Shown: piece by piece, positions 54,332-63,290 of the stretch | Layout: each line of letters begins with the position of its first letter | Position numbering within the stretch: the stretch's first letter is position 1 | Origin: Symsagittifera roscoffensis | Lineage: Eukaryota; Xenacoelomorpha; Acoela; Convolutidae | Assembly: GCF_963678635.1 (NCBI RefSeq) | Contig: NW_026971233.1 | Coordinates: 273,342 to 337,341 of the forward strand | Length of the DNA: 64,000 nt | Direction: 5' to 3' | Program-made: the position numbers and the translations under genes | The notes under the pieces: generated by a model | The model's database searches: none | Told to the model about the DNA's origin: nothing | The model's input: the letters and a program-made list of their open reading frames with translations, nothing else

Positions 54332-55650
54332 TCAGGCGATACTCAAGTAGTATTTCTTGTGTAGGTGTACCAACATCTCTGTTTCTGCAAAGACCACGTG
54401 TAGGATGGCATATAACTCCCTTGGGCTCAACTTGCCCATGTTTGGATCATAAACAGGCATCGAGACCTCCACTATCCCTCTTTCAATCATGAAGTCTCTC
54501 AGCCTCGTTAGTGCTAACATCACATGCTCTGGATCTGTCGTATTCCTTTCATTGACCCTCGTCACTAGAAAACACAAATATTTGCCTGGGACTTGTGCCA
54601 CTGATGGGGGAAGCGCAGCCATTCCTCCCAGCCCCGGTCTCTGTCTGAATAGAAATCCACGTTCTGGTATTCTCTCTTGAAGTCGGACTCTAGTCTCGAT
54701 TTGAAGCTCATGTCCGCCGTTACACAGATCGCACTAGTCCTGTCTGACAGAATGAAGTCGCTGTCCGTTATCAGGATGTTCTCCGAGTATTCATTGGGTA
54801 TTTCGAATTTCGTTTTGAAATTTCGTCCTACGGTACTCTCGGCCTCCTCCTCGCCGAGTTCTAGCCCGTTGATCTCTCTCACTTCCTTGAGTTTCTTTAT
54901 CATCAAATTTTTGGTGTGGGTAAGTCCTACCTCCACTCCCCGGACAAAAATATTTATCGACCTCCCCGTCGATGATGCTGGGTCTAAATTATCTGGTGGT
55001 ATTTCGAGCGGCCTGTCGGTTGCCGTCCAACCGAAGAGGGGATCTTTCGTTTTCACGTGTTGTTCTGCTGACACGTCGACCTGCTGGATGCTTTGCCCTT
55101 CATCTCCTTTGCTTTTGACATCACGCATCCACTCTAGTATCCTCAAGTTTGTGTTCTCCCTCCTCTCTATCTCGCTCTGCTTCAGATCTGTTTCTTGTTC
55201 TGGTGTGGAGTAGTCTTCCTTCGGGTAGTGTTCTCTGTCGTTGATGGTTTGCCATTCATCGTCTGCCACCAATTCGCCCACACTCAGTAACTTGTCGCCC
55301 AATTCATCAGGCCGTATCTTGTCAACCAAGAAGTCATCTCCGTACCTACTGTACCTCATGCCTGTCCGTTTACGATTACCAGTCCTGGTTCCTGCTGTTA
55401 TCGGCAAGTCTGGTTCCGTCCATTTTGGCACCTCGTCCTGCTCCGGATCGTTCCAGTCTTTTTCCACAAAGGATTCCGCCTCTGAGTCCGCTTCTATCTT
55501 TTCATTATCATCCAAACTCAAGTCCTCGTTGCCATCATTTTTCTCTCTGGTACCCTTTTTGTTCACCTCGCAAGCTGGTTCCACCAATAGGTACTCCAGT
55601 CCCTCCATATTCTGTGGTACGCACCAGTCTTCTGGGGATGGGACATGAGG
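54332..55650 (-). CDS. Pol C-terminal extension with macro-like domain
   Basis: After integrase the pol polyprotein continues for about 440 codons. The first part is acidic and variable (WNDPEQDEVPKWTEPDL). The last part, from about 54,880, is globular: NILITDSDFILSDRTSAICV, TADMSFKSRLESDF, then, in the frame 54,622-54,332, CFLVTRVNERNTTDPEHV, ALTRLRDFM, EVSMPVYDPNMGKL, ELYAILHVVFAETE and VHLHKKYYLS. The order (start, T-AD, FLVTR, AL-LR, MPVYDP-GKL, VFAET) resembles macro domains of the TARG1 kind, which bind ADP-ribose. This is inference from pattern only. A frame change at about 54,600 splits it. Confidence 0.5.
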
Positions 55651-57103
55651 TTTCAAGTTTTCATAATGCGCTGCACGCCCCGTACTCAAGCGGTAAAACC
55701 GTGCTTGCTGGTGCACTTCCGTTATCATGAACGGTCCTCTCCATTTCTCAAGTAGTTTTTTTGTCCCTTTGGGAGGTATAACATTCTGGAAGACCCAGAC
55801 GTATTGGTCCACTGCATATGGTTTCGCTTGCAGTATTTTTTCATCGTATTTCTTCCGGTGTCTCATTTGTGCTTGCGCTGTGTTCCTCCTGCAGAGCTCG
55901 TTTAGTTCCTGCTGTCTCTTAACCGCTTCTTTCACATAAGCTTGAGGCGATGTCTTTTTCCCTTCGTATTCTGGGTAAAAGAATATTAGAGGCATTGCTC
56001 TTTCGCAGCCCGTCAACATCATGAAGGGACTGATTCCTGTTGTTGAGTGTTGCGTTCTGTTGTATGCCCCTACCACTTGCAGCAGATATTTGTCCCAGTC
56101 TGTCATATATCTTGAGCAGTATACCAATGTTCTATTAGTCTCTCCACTAACCCGTTGGTTTGGGGATGGTAGGTCGTGGAGTGCGCTTGAGCAATGTGTG
56201 ACCTCTTCATCAATTCTTTTGTCAGGTCCCCCACAAAGGTTTTGCCGTTTTCCGACTGAAATGTCATGGGACAACCAACCATACCGTGATATCCAATGTG
56301 TTATCAGGTGGTCCCAAGTCTCTTCTGCCGAGGCTGTCTGACACGGCACCGCTTCTGCCAATTTTGTGAAAGGATCTATTATGACCAGTATCTGGTTATA
56401 TCCCGATTCTGTCATACAGATCTTCTGATGATCTATCTGCAACAACCTCGTTAAATTCCGAACTTTCAACGGACTTGAGTGGGAACTTCATCTTCCTTGG
56501 GTCTTTCACTTGCAAGCATGCCAGGCATGCATTCACCCATCTCTCACAAGCTTTCCTTAATCCTGGCCAGTCAAACCTGTGAAGTTTTCTTTGTTGCACC
56601 TTATCTATCCCCTGGTGCCCCATTTGATCATGCGATCTGAATAAAACTTCCGTCTGATACAACTGTGGCAGTATGATGACGTTATGCTTGTGTAATATCT
56701 CCATCAGCTGTGTGATAATCAGCTGAGTAAATCTTTTCTGTCTTTGTAGAACTGGCTTAAGATCTTGTAGCTGTCTTCTTCCAGGTCCCCCTTCTCTTTG
56801 GACCCCGATCCATTTAGAGAGGTTACTTGTCATCTTGTCATTTTTCTGGGCCCGTATTAGATCCGACAGCCTATATCTTGCCTTGACGTGCTCTTTTAGT
56901 GCCATTATCTGACCATTCAATTCTCCAGGGTTGTGGATGTCATCCTTCAGTTTGACGCATACTATCCTCCTCGCAATCTTCCTGTCAATTTCCAGCACTA
57001 GATTTGTTCTGACATTTGAGTTGCACCATAGCTCCCTAAATGGTCTCCTCGACACTGCAATTTTCTCAAGTTCTTCATCTCCTCGCACTTCCTGCTGATC
57101 CAA
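55651..57103 (-). pseudogene. int: Gypsy integrase, broken
   Basis: 57,103-56,396 contains the H2C2 zinc module (HDQMGH ... CLACLQVK, about 56,620-56,500) and leads into the core. 56,469-55,650 has the first catalytic Asp (LLQIDHQKICMTESG, about 56,440) and, after the core, YCSRYMTDWDKYLLQVVGAY, GISPFMML and a GPY/F-type end (WRGPFMITEV...HYENLKPH). Between about 56,300 and 56,140 the true continuation lies in another frame. There the second catalytic block reads F-Q-S-E-N-G (Glu where Asp is expected), followed by a TYHPQTNGLVER block with the catalytic Glu. Two compensating indels bracket that stretch. Confidence 0.85.
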
Positions 57104-57300
57104 CTTGTATGTTCCTCAGGAGGGATCCGTCTGTAGCTCCCTGTCGCGGTGTCTGATCTTCTCTTCCGCCAGTATCATGCATAGACTATCTTGGTCATCG
57201 CTGTTCTTCTCCGAATCTTCATCCCATTCTTCACACTCCCCGGACAATTTTTCTTCTCCAGCATCTTCTTCCACTGTGGGCCACTCCCCGGACTCTTGTC
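57104..57300 (-). other. Acidic pol linker between RNase H and integrase
   Basis: The minus strand is open in a third frame with E/D-rich sequence (DEDSEKNSDD type), expected as a spacer in this polyprotein. A frame change occurs at each end. Confidence 0.5.
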
Positions 57301-58569
57301 CTAGTCCAAGGTGTTCAACCTCCTCTTAAATGCCACTTTCTTCTTCCGAACCCGAGTCCGCTCAAGTATGTCATCCGGGAATTTATCAACCAATGACTGC
57401 ACGACTGCTTTCCCGTTCGACTTTTCTTTTAAGGAGTCCTCGCCACCACCAGTTTCATTCCTTCTCAATATCGTGACTTCCGGTTCCTCCTTACCCTTTT
57501 CTTTGATCACGGGCTTATCGTCTGCCGGTTTCTCGAGTAATCTCATCAAGTCATCATCTATCTGTGCATCTCCCGTTCCTACCTTGTTGAGATCATAGCC
57601 TTTTGACTTGAGCATTATCACTATCGGCATCCCTCGGGTCTTCTTCAAGATTGTTTTCTCTAGAGGCTCTTTTTGTAATTCGGGGTGATCTTCTATCGGT
57701 TTGCATGACTTTTCGAGCCATCTCGTGAGTGGAAGACTGTCATGCGTTTCCTTATCCATGAAGGAGAAGCCATCTTTGATTTCTGGCCTATCCGCCTCCC
57801 TCTGTTCCTGTCTCTCGTAGAACTCCGTCTTCTTACTCAAGCTATCGGCATTTTGATGTTTGTCTCTTGTTCTATGCTCAATTATCATGCTGTATCCGTC
57901 CAGTTGAACTATCCACCTTCCAATGTAGCTCTGGTCCATTGAGTACGTCTTCAGCCAGCTGAGTGCCCTGCTTTCGACTCGCAGCTTGAATGGCTCACTG
58001 CCTAAGTCTGCTCTATATTTCTCGACAAAGGTAACCACCGCGAACATCTCTGCTTTCGGCGCCCCGTACTTCATTTCCGTATCACTCAAGACTTTACTCC
58101 AGTGCGCTATTGGTCTTAAGACTGTCTTCCCCTTCCATTCCTGTTCTTGATGGAGAACGCCAGAAATCGCGACTACCGACGCATCCGTGTCCAGCACGTA
58201 CATCCCTTTTTCTGTTGGCATCCCTAGCACCGATGCCTCGCAAAACTCTTTCTTTATTCTCTGGAATGACTCTTCCGCTGCGTTGCTCCACTTCTTGCCT
58301 TTGTGCCTCATTAGTTGTTGCATCGGGTATATTTTGTCCGCGTAGCCCTTTATGAACTCCCTCCTGTAATAGTTCAAGAAACCCAGGAAGCTCATCAATT
58401 GATGTTCCGTCTTTGGCGATTTCCATGTCAGAACCGCTTCTACTGCATCTGGGTCTGGTCTGATGCCATGCGTGTCCACCATCCTTCCCAAGTATTTGAT
58501 TGAATCCTTGAGTATTTCGCACTTTGACGGTTTGCGATTTAGTTCTGACCTCCTCATGCATGCAAACAC
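57301..58569 (-). CDS. Gypsy RT thumb and RNase H with long C-terminal tether
   Basis: 422 codons. Starts within the RT end (KPSKCEILKDSIKYLGRMV) and continues through SPKTEHQLMSFLGFLNYYRR to RNase H: YVLDTDASVVAISGVLHQ (Asp), KYGAPKAEMFAVV (Glu), LRVESRALSW (Glu-Ser where Asp is usual) and HQNADSLSKK (Asp). After residue about 240 comes a charged tether of about 180 residues leading to integrase. The upstream frame ends at 58,575 with a frame change, so no start is real here. The substituted third catalytic position would impair RNase H. Confidence 0.9.
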   Translation of the reverse strand: MFACMRRSELNRKPSKCEILKDSIKYLGRMVDTHGIRPDPDAVEAVLTWKSPKTEHQLMSFLGFLNYYRREFIKGYADKIYPMQQLMRHKGKKWSNAAEESFQRIKKEFCEASVLGMPTEKGMYVLDTDASVVAISGVLHQEQEWKGKTVLRPIAHWSKVLSDTEMKYGAPKAEMFAVVTFVEKYRADLGSEPFKLRVESRALSWLKTYSMDQSYIGRWIVQLDGYSMIIEHRTRDKHQNADSLSKKTEFYERQEQREADRPEIKDGFSFMDKETHDSLPLTRWLEKSCKPIEDHPELQKEPLEKTILKKTRGMPIVIMLKSKGYDLNKVGTGDAQIDDDLMRLLEKPADDKPVIKEKGKEEPEVTILRRNETGGGEDSLKEKSNGKAVVQSLVDKFPDDILERTRVRKKKVAFKRRLNTLD

Positions 58570-58574
58570 CTCGT

Positions 58575-60332
58575 CTAGTCGCTCGATGTGGTCTTCCTCG
58601 TAGGTGTCGCTATTACCACGTCATCCACGTAGCAAATTACCAAATTGCCGTCTTTCTTTGTCACACCTATCAATGCGTGTGCCATCAAACGTTGAAATGT
58701 GGCCGTGGCATTGCATGGACCAAATGGCATCCGTTTCCATTGAAACAGCCCTAGCTGGCAGGCGAACCCTGTTTTGTCCCTGTCCTGCTTCCTCAGTGGG
58801 ACTCGCCAAAATGCTGAACCTAAATCAAGAGTCGTACAAAACTTTGCATCACCTAGCTTCGAGAGGCTCTCATCAATTCTGGGTATGGGATAGGCATCCT
58901 TCACCCTGACGGAGTTCAGATACCGAAAGTTGCAACAAAACCTCAATTGGACGCCTTTCTTTTTGGCATTCCCTACTCCACACGAGCACGGTGATTTGGA
59001 TGGTTCTATCATATCATACTCTAGCAATGTCTCTATCTCTTTTCTACATGCATCCGATTTGTGCGGGGTGATGCGCCTCGCCCCCTCCCTGTGCGGTACC
59101 GCAGACTCTTCAAGCTCTATTTCATGTTCAACGAAATAACAACATCCAATGTCTGCTTTATGTCTCGAAAAAACGTCCACGTTCCACTCTAGTACGTCCT
59201 TGATGGCCTCGAGCTTTTCATCAGTTACCTTACTCCTTAAGTGCTCTATTTCAGGTAAAACTGGTTTATCCATTTCCATTTCTTCTAGTGTTGATCTTTC
59301 TGGGAATTTTGAACAGCTCGAGAGTCCATCATCTGTATCTGACTTAAGTGACTTTACAAGACCTGATGAGTCTTTTATTTTTTTTAATCGTCTCAAGATA
59401 CAAATCTTGTCCCTGTGATTGGGGCATTCAAGTACTTCATTCTCTTTCACATTTTCAGTCATTTCATATCGAGTTTTCACGGGTAAAGCATATCCCAGTT
59501 TCCTTTCCCTCTGGATTGTTATGGGTATGTCAAGAGTATTCAACAAGACACTGACGCAGAGGCCGCTCTTGGTTATCGAGAAGGATCTTCTTAAAACAGC
59601 AGCACTTTGACTGTTTGGATTTGCGACTATGCATACTTGCTTGTTATCACTTAATTCATTATAATTTTTCATCCGTAGGCCTACAATTGCCATCTCGTTC
59701 GCTTTCAGCCTTACCCTCCTACTCAAGAATACCGGCGCTTTATTCTCATTTGCCATTATCAGATTTACCGGTTTAATAACGTACTTCCTATCCGGATTCC
59801 GAATCCTGAACATGGCATTGTTTAGATCGATCGTTACGTCGAAGTTCCTGATGAAGTCTCTGCCTAAAATGAACTGGTCAGACCCGTCTAGGTTCTCCAC
59901 CACAAGAAAGCTCATCCACAGGTTGCGTTCCCCTAGATTTAGGGCTATTATTGGTGTTCTGCCTAGTACCCGCAGCGCCCCTTTGTTTGCAGCTGACAGC
60001 CGTATTCTTGAGTCTATCAAGTCATCTTTGTTGAAACCCATTCGCTCCCAAGTCTCGATTGGTATAACACTCAAGACTGCTCCCGTATCAAGTAACCCAC
60101 GTAACGGAGCCTTTTTGCCACTTATGTCGAGCACGTGTGCTGATACGTCTGCCTCCGTCCCGATGTGCATTGTATCCCCTTCTAACATTGTGCAGTGTCC
60201 AATCGATCTTACTTTCAATTCTTCTTTGGCCACGTAGATCTGTCCGGCTAGGTCCTCATCACATGTTATCATCGTTTTCATGTAGATTTTTATCCCATCT
60301 ATATTTAACAACACCTCATGCGGACCATAAGC
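58575..60332 (-). CDS. pol: Gypsy aspartic protease and reverse transcriptase
   Basis: About 580 codons in one frame. The protease has LRGLLDTGAVLSVIP (catalytic Asp) and a later FILGRDFIRNFDV block (ILG flap end). RT follows a 200-residue connector: ITPHKSDACRKEIETLL, FCCNFRYLNSVRVKDAYPIP, TTLDLGSAFWRVPL (first palm Asp), QWKRMPFGPCNATATFQRLM and VICYVDDVVIATPT (YVDD). Frame changes just after YVDD. The reading is continuous with gag across a single TAA at 60,333-60,335, so protease has no ATG of its own. The YVDD box, FDLxSGFW-like block and gene order are those of Ty3/gypsy. Confidence 0.93.
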   Translation of the reverse strand, partial: AYGPHEVLLNIDGIKIYMKTMITCDEDLAGQIYVAKEELKVRSIGHCTMLEGDTMHIGTEADVSAHVLDISGKKAPLRGLLDTGAVLSVIPIETWERMGFNKDDLIDSRIRLSAANKGALRVLGRTPIIALNLGERNLWMSFLVVENLDGSDQFILGRDFIRNFDVTIDLNNAMFRIRNPDRKYVIKPVNLIMANENKAPVFLSRRVRLKANEMAIVGLRMKNYNELSDNKQVCIVANPNSQSAAVLRRSFSITKSGLCVSVLLNTLDIPITIQRERKLGYALPVKTRYEMTENVKENEVLECPNHRDKICILRRLKKIKDSSGLVKSLKSDTDDGLSSCSKFPERSTLEEMEMDKPVLPEIEHLRSKVTDEKLEAIKDVLEWNVDVFSRHKADIGCCYFVEHEIELEESAVPHREGARRITPHKSDACRKEIETLLEYDMIEPSKSPCSCGVGNAKKKGVQLRFCCNFRYLNSVRVKDAYPIPRIDESLSKLGDAKFCTTLDLGSAFWRVPLRKQDRDKTGFACQLGLFQWKRMPFGPCNATATFQRLMAHALIGVTKKDGNLVICYVDDVVIATPTRKTTSSD

Positions 60333-61061
60333 TTATGTGTATCTGTTCTCAACACGGACTGACTTGCTGCCACCTCTTGTGAGTAGCGCCCTCAAGGCTC
60401 TAGATGTCGTATGTGGACTTATTGCACTTAAGTAATCTGCGTACACATCAAGGTGCATTATTGTCTGGTCAGTGGGTTCACTCAAGTTCCTCGATACTTC
60501 ATGGCCGACCACAGTGATTATCGACATTATCCTGGCTCCGATCTTTGTTATGCCGAATGGCTTTCCCGTCACTATTTTCAGGGTGTTGCAATTTGCACTC
60601 TTTGTTGCTCCCACAACGGCTTCTGGCGCTGGCACTGACCAACTTAACATCTCGTTTAACTTCTGCTTTTCGATCTCCTGTTTCAATCGTTGCTCTATCT
60701 CCTTCGTCGCTAGGTCCTGCTTAACTTTGTTAATAGCCTCTGCAGCAGCTCTCTCAAAATTTATCTCTTGAGACTTCCTGGTCATGGTCTCCATGGCATT
60801 ATTGACTTGCGTTACCGCTTTCACCGTCTTCGTCGGTAGTTCCGCATTCGGTGCCTCGGAGTTTCTTGTTTCAAACTCGGCTTGTCTGTTCCTCGTGTTC
60901 TGCACCGCCGCTAACGCTAACTTGTGTTTCGGATGACTTTGATTTTTTACTGCTTCCCAAAATAATCGACAGTCCATCCTAAAGTGGCTTTCTTGATTGC
61001 AGAAGAAGCATCTCGCACCTATTTTGATGATCAGGCCGCTGTAGAACTCGTGTTCTTCCAT
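60333..61061 (-). CDS. gag: gag nucleocapsid and gag-pol linker
   Basis: Zinc knuckle CFFCNQESHFRMDC (C-x2-C-x4-H-x4-C) at about residues 18-31, followed by a long helical, charged linker (INFERAAAEAINKVKQDLAT, EIEQRLKQEIEKQKLNEML) and a globular part (TGKPFGITKIGARIMSIITV, DQTIMHLDVYADYLS). It ends at TAA 60,333, directly in frame with the protease. This can be a nonsense mutation or a readthrough stop; I favour a mutation because the other elements carry many. Confidence 0.85.
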   Translation of the reverse strand: MEEHEFYSGLIIKIGARCFFCNQESHFRMDCRLFWEAVKNQSHPKHKLALAAVQNTRNRQAEFETRNSEAPNAELPTKTVKAVTQVNNAMETMTRKSQEINFERAAAEAINKVKQDLATKEIEQRLKQEIEKQKLNEMLSWSVPAPEAVVGATKSANCNTLKIVTGKPFGITKIGARIMSIITVVGHEVSRNLSEPTDQTIMHLDVYADYLSAISPHTTSRALRALLTRGGSKSVRVENRYT

Positions 61062-61446
61062 CTAACTCATATCTTACTCATCCGGAGCATACCCCAGACT
61101 CTTCATGCCTTGTTTAAACGTCGTGCAGTCCGCCACAAGATGATCCGCTGATCCACATTTTGCAAATGACCTGCGTTTGTCCATATCATTTCTACCATGA
61201 CTACCTCTGTGGTTGACTCCCTCCTTGCATGTTCTTGTTATCCGAGTACATGCTGATTGGGTTTCATCAGCATGTACTCCCTTGACTTCTGTATCATCTC
61301 TTCTGGAGTCGGTGCACTTTCTTTCGACAGTGTATAGTACGTTGCTAACATTGTTCTCAAGTCGTCACTTTTTACCCCATCGGTGAACTTCAAGGCGATG
61401 CTAAAGTTCCTTCTGTTTGTTGACTCTTAAGGATCATTCCTTCGTC
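61062..61446 (-). pseudogene. gag capsid end and degenerate zinc knuckle
   Basis: Minus-strand readings in two frames: ALKFTDGVKSDDLRTMLATY and PEEMIQKSREYMLMKP (end of capsid, about 61,420-61,250), then a basic stretch and AKCGSADHLVADC (about 61,160), a zinc knuckle that keeps C-x4-H-x4-C but not the first cysteine. Frame changes on both sides. It joins the capsid at 61.4-62.2 kb to the nucleocapsid below. Confidence 0.65.
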
Positions 61447-62405
61447 TCAAGCTCTCAAGATCATCCAGGAACCGATCAATTGTTCATCGTCCCTTTGCCT
61501 TCTCTTTTCAAATCTCATCATCGCTTGGTGACCCTTCATTACTGTCCCGAATCGATTCAAAAATATCTCGAAGATTTTGTCCGCAGTGTCGCGTTCCTCT
61601 TCCTTCTTTGCAAATACGCATTTCAACGCCGTGCCTTCTAAGTTGCTGAGTATCGCTGTGCAGGCTTGCCTCTCGTCGTTCAAGTTGTCTTGTTCCAAAT
61701 GTAATCTCATGACTTCTACCCAAGTATCGATGCATCCGCCTGAGTCGTCCGCAAATTCTTTTCGCTTCTTGAAGGTTTTCCTGGATTTGCCACCTCCTCT
61801 CTCACTCGAATCAATGTTTCTCGTAGCGAACGCTTCCAATGTCCTATTCATCATCTCCCAGTTGATAGCCCACTTCATGGCATCAGGTCCCACATTATTG
61901 CTTGTTGTGGAATTCCCCGGGCGATTTGTCGTAGTTGAGGTCCCACATTTAATAATTGTCTTGGCCCCCTGGACCGATGCTCGCTGCATACCGGGATAAC
62001 GGTAACGGTGTTGACTCCCGCTTGTTCCGTTGTGGTTCCACGAAATCAACTCTGTTACCTTGCGTTCGATCCGTTACCGGCCTGTCCTGTGGTGTAGAGT
62101 TTCTCAAGATGTCATCCAGTTTGGCCTGTATGGCACATGAACTCTCAGCCTGGTCCCTGCTCATTGTGTCCATTCTCGTTTCCAGACTCCCCAACTGGCT
62201 GTTCACAGCGTCTTACCGTTGCTTCATTACTTGCATGTCTTTGTTGATATTCTCCTCGCGGTCTTTTTAAGTGACCTCTAGCTTGTCTGACATTTGCTGA
62301 AGCTTCTCCTCTGTCGCCTTCGCCAGATTGAAGTAGTTGTCCGGGTGCTCGTGTTTGTTGTATCTTAATTCTTTCTTTATCACTTCTCGATCCTCCTCGC
62401 TGCAC
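61447..62405 (-). pseudogene. gag: gag capsid region, frameshifted
   Basis: 62,049-61,447 is the retrotransposon-gag capsid core: DSGGCIDTWVEVMRLHLEQD, ERQACTAILSNLEGTALKCV, DTADKIFEIFLNRFG and KRRQRDDEQLIGSW. 62,206-61,949 and 62,405-62,145 are preceding helical and linker sequence in other frames (MDTMSRDQAESSCAIQAKLD). At least two frame changes. Forms the particle shell in intact elements. Confidence 0.8.
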
Positions 62406-62525
62406 TTTAGTCTTCTGTCGATCTGATCTAACTTCGCCATTAAATCGCCCAGCTCAAGAGGAGTTGTTGTTTCATAGTCAGATGTTGCCCCATGACTAGC
62501 TGTTGCCCCATGTTTGGCCTGATCG

Positions 62526-63047
62526 TCATCTTGGTTGGCCTCTGTTGTTCTCGTGGAAACTGTTCCAAACGTTTTGCCTTTCTCGGCTTTTTTTTTCTTC
62601 TTCCACTATGTCTCTCGATTTCATTCCGACCATCATTGCTATCCTCTCTTTGAATGACGTTCTTTTCGCTTGAGACTCGTTCTTTATTGTTTCTGGCGTG
62701 TTGCCCGTCGTGTCCTCCACAGTGTCTATCGGTGAAAATTCCATCGACTCTGGCTTTTGTTCTTCTGCATTCGGGATCGGTGTCGACTCCGCTGTTGTCT
62801 TCTCCACCTCATCAACATTCTGATCTGGTGTTTCAAGATCAATTTCTATAACAGTTTCCGTTCGTCCCTCATCAGCGCTTCCTCTCGTCTGGTTTTCCTT
62901 TGCGCTTCTTGTGTTGACCATGCTCACTGAAAAGTTCTTTCTTGCTACTTTTTGGTCGGACGGCATCAATTTTCGTTGCGACGAGTTATGTTTTGTCTTT
63001 GACTCTGGATCTCTTTTTTCTGCTATTGGTACCCTACTTTGCCTCAT
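62526..63047 (-). CDS. gag: gag N-terminal region
   Basis: 173 codons from a true ATG at 63,045-63,047 (MRQSRVPIAEKRDPESK). Basic start, then acidic and Ser/Thr-rich sequence (TVIEIDLETPDQNVDEVEKT), then KRTSFKERIAMMVGMKSRDI, which may be the beginning of a matrix helix. Position at the 5' end of the gag-pol unit and the change to AT-rich sequence upstream support this as the polyprotein start. Low complexity; no catalytic motif expected. Confidence 0.65.
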   Translation of the reverse strand: MRQSRVPIAEKRDPESKTKHNSSQRKLMPSDQKVARKNFSVSMVNTRSAKENQTRGSADEGRTETVIEIDLETPDQNVDEVEKTTAESTPIPNAEEQKPESMEFSPIDTVEDTTGNTPETIKNESQAKRTSFKERIAMMVGMKSRDIVEEEKKSRERQNVWNSFHENNRGQPR

Positions 63048-63290
63048 TAATTTTATTTACAATTTTTTCTAACTACAAAATTAATATTCACAAATTTCTA
63101 TTCTACGGATAAAAATCTTTAAAAAAAAACATCCTAATTCTCCTAATTAAAGTAAGTCTCCAATTCGTGATCTTAATAAAATGGATTTTTTGCGATTTAA
63201 TCGTTCGGACCGGTCCTTTTGCTTTTAATTGAGCGTTGAGCTAATTCGCACTGACCCAAGACCTTTTAGTACCGTCACACAACTTTTTTG
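63048..63290. other. Leader region upstream of gag
   Basis: AT-rich. It should contain the primer-binding site and leader if the element is an LTR retrotransposon, but I see no TGG-initiated primer site that I can defend and no repeat partner on the left side. A ttttagtaccgtcac word here resembles ttttagcaccgtcac at 54,190. Confidence 0.4.

Larger units (their letters stand above)
47467..63047 (-). mobile_element. Large Ty3/gypsy-type unit with extra 3' coding region
   Basis: GC content is visibly higher than the rest of the window throughout, and all long frames lie on the minus strand. Order: gag (63.05-60.33), protease-RT (60.31-58.58), RNase H (58.57-57.30), integrase (57.10-55.7), C-terminal extension ending in a macro-like domain (55.7-54.33), a 0.29-kb spacer with a 3' splice site, then 6.5 kb of unidentified coding sequence (54.04-47.47). 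I could not find LTRs, so the ends and even the unity of the two halves are inferred from composition, strand and spacing. Confidence 0.6.
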
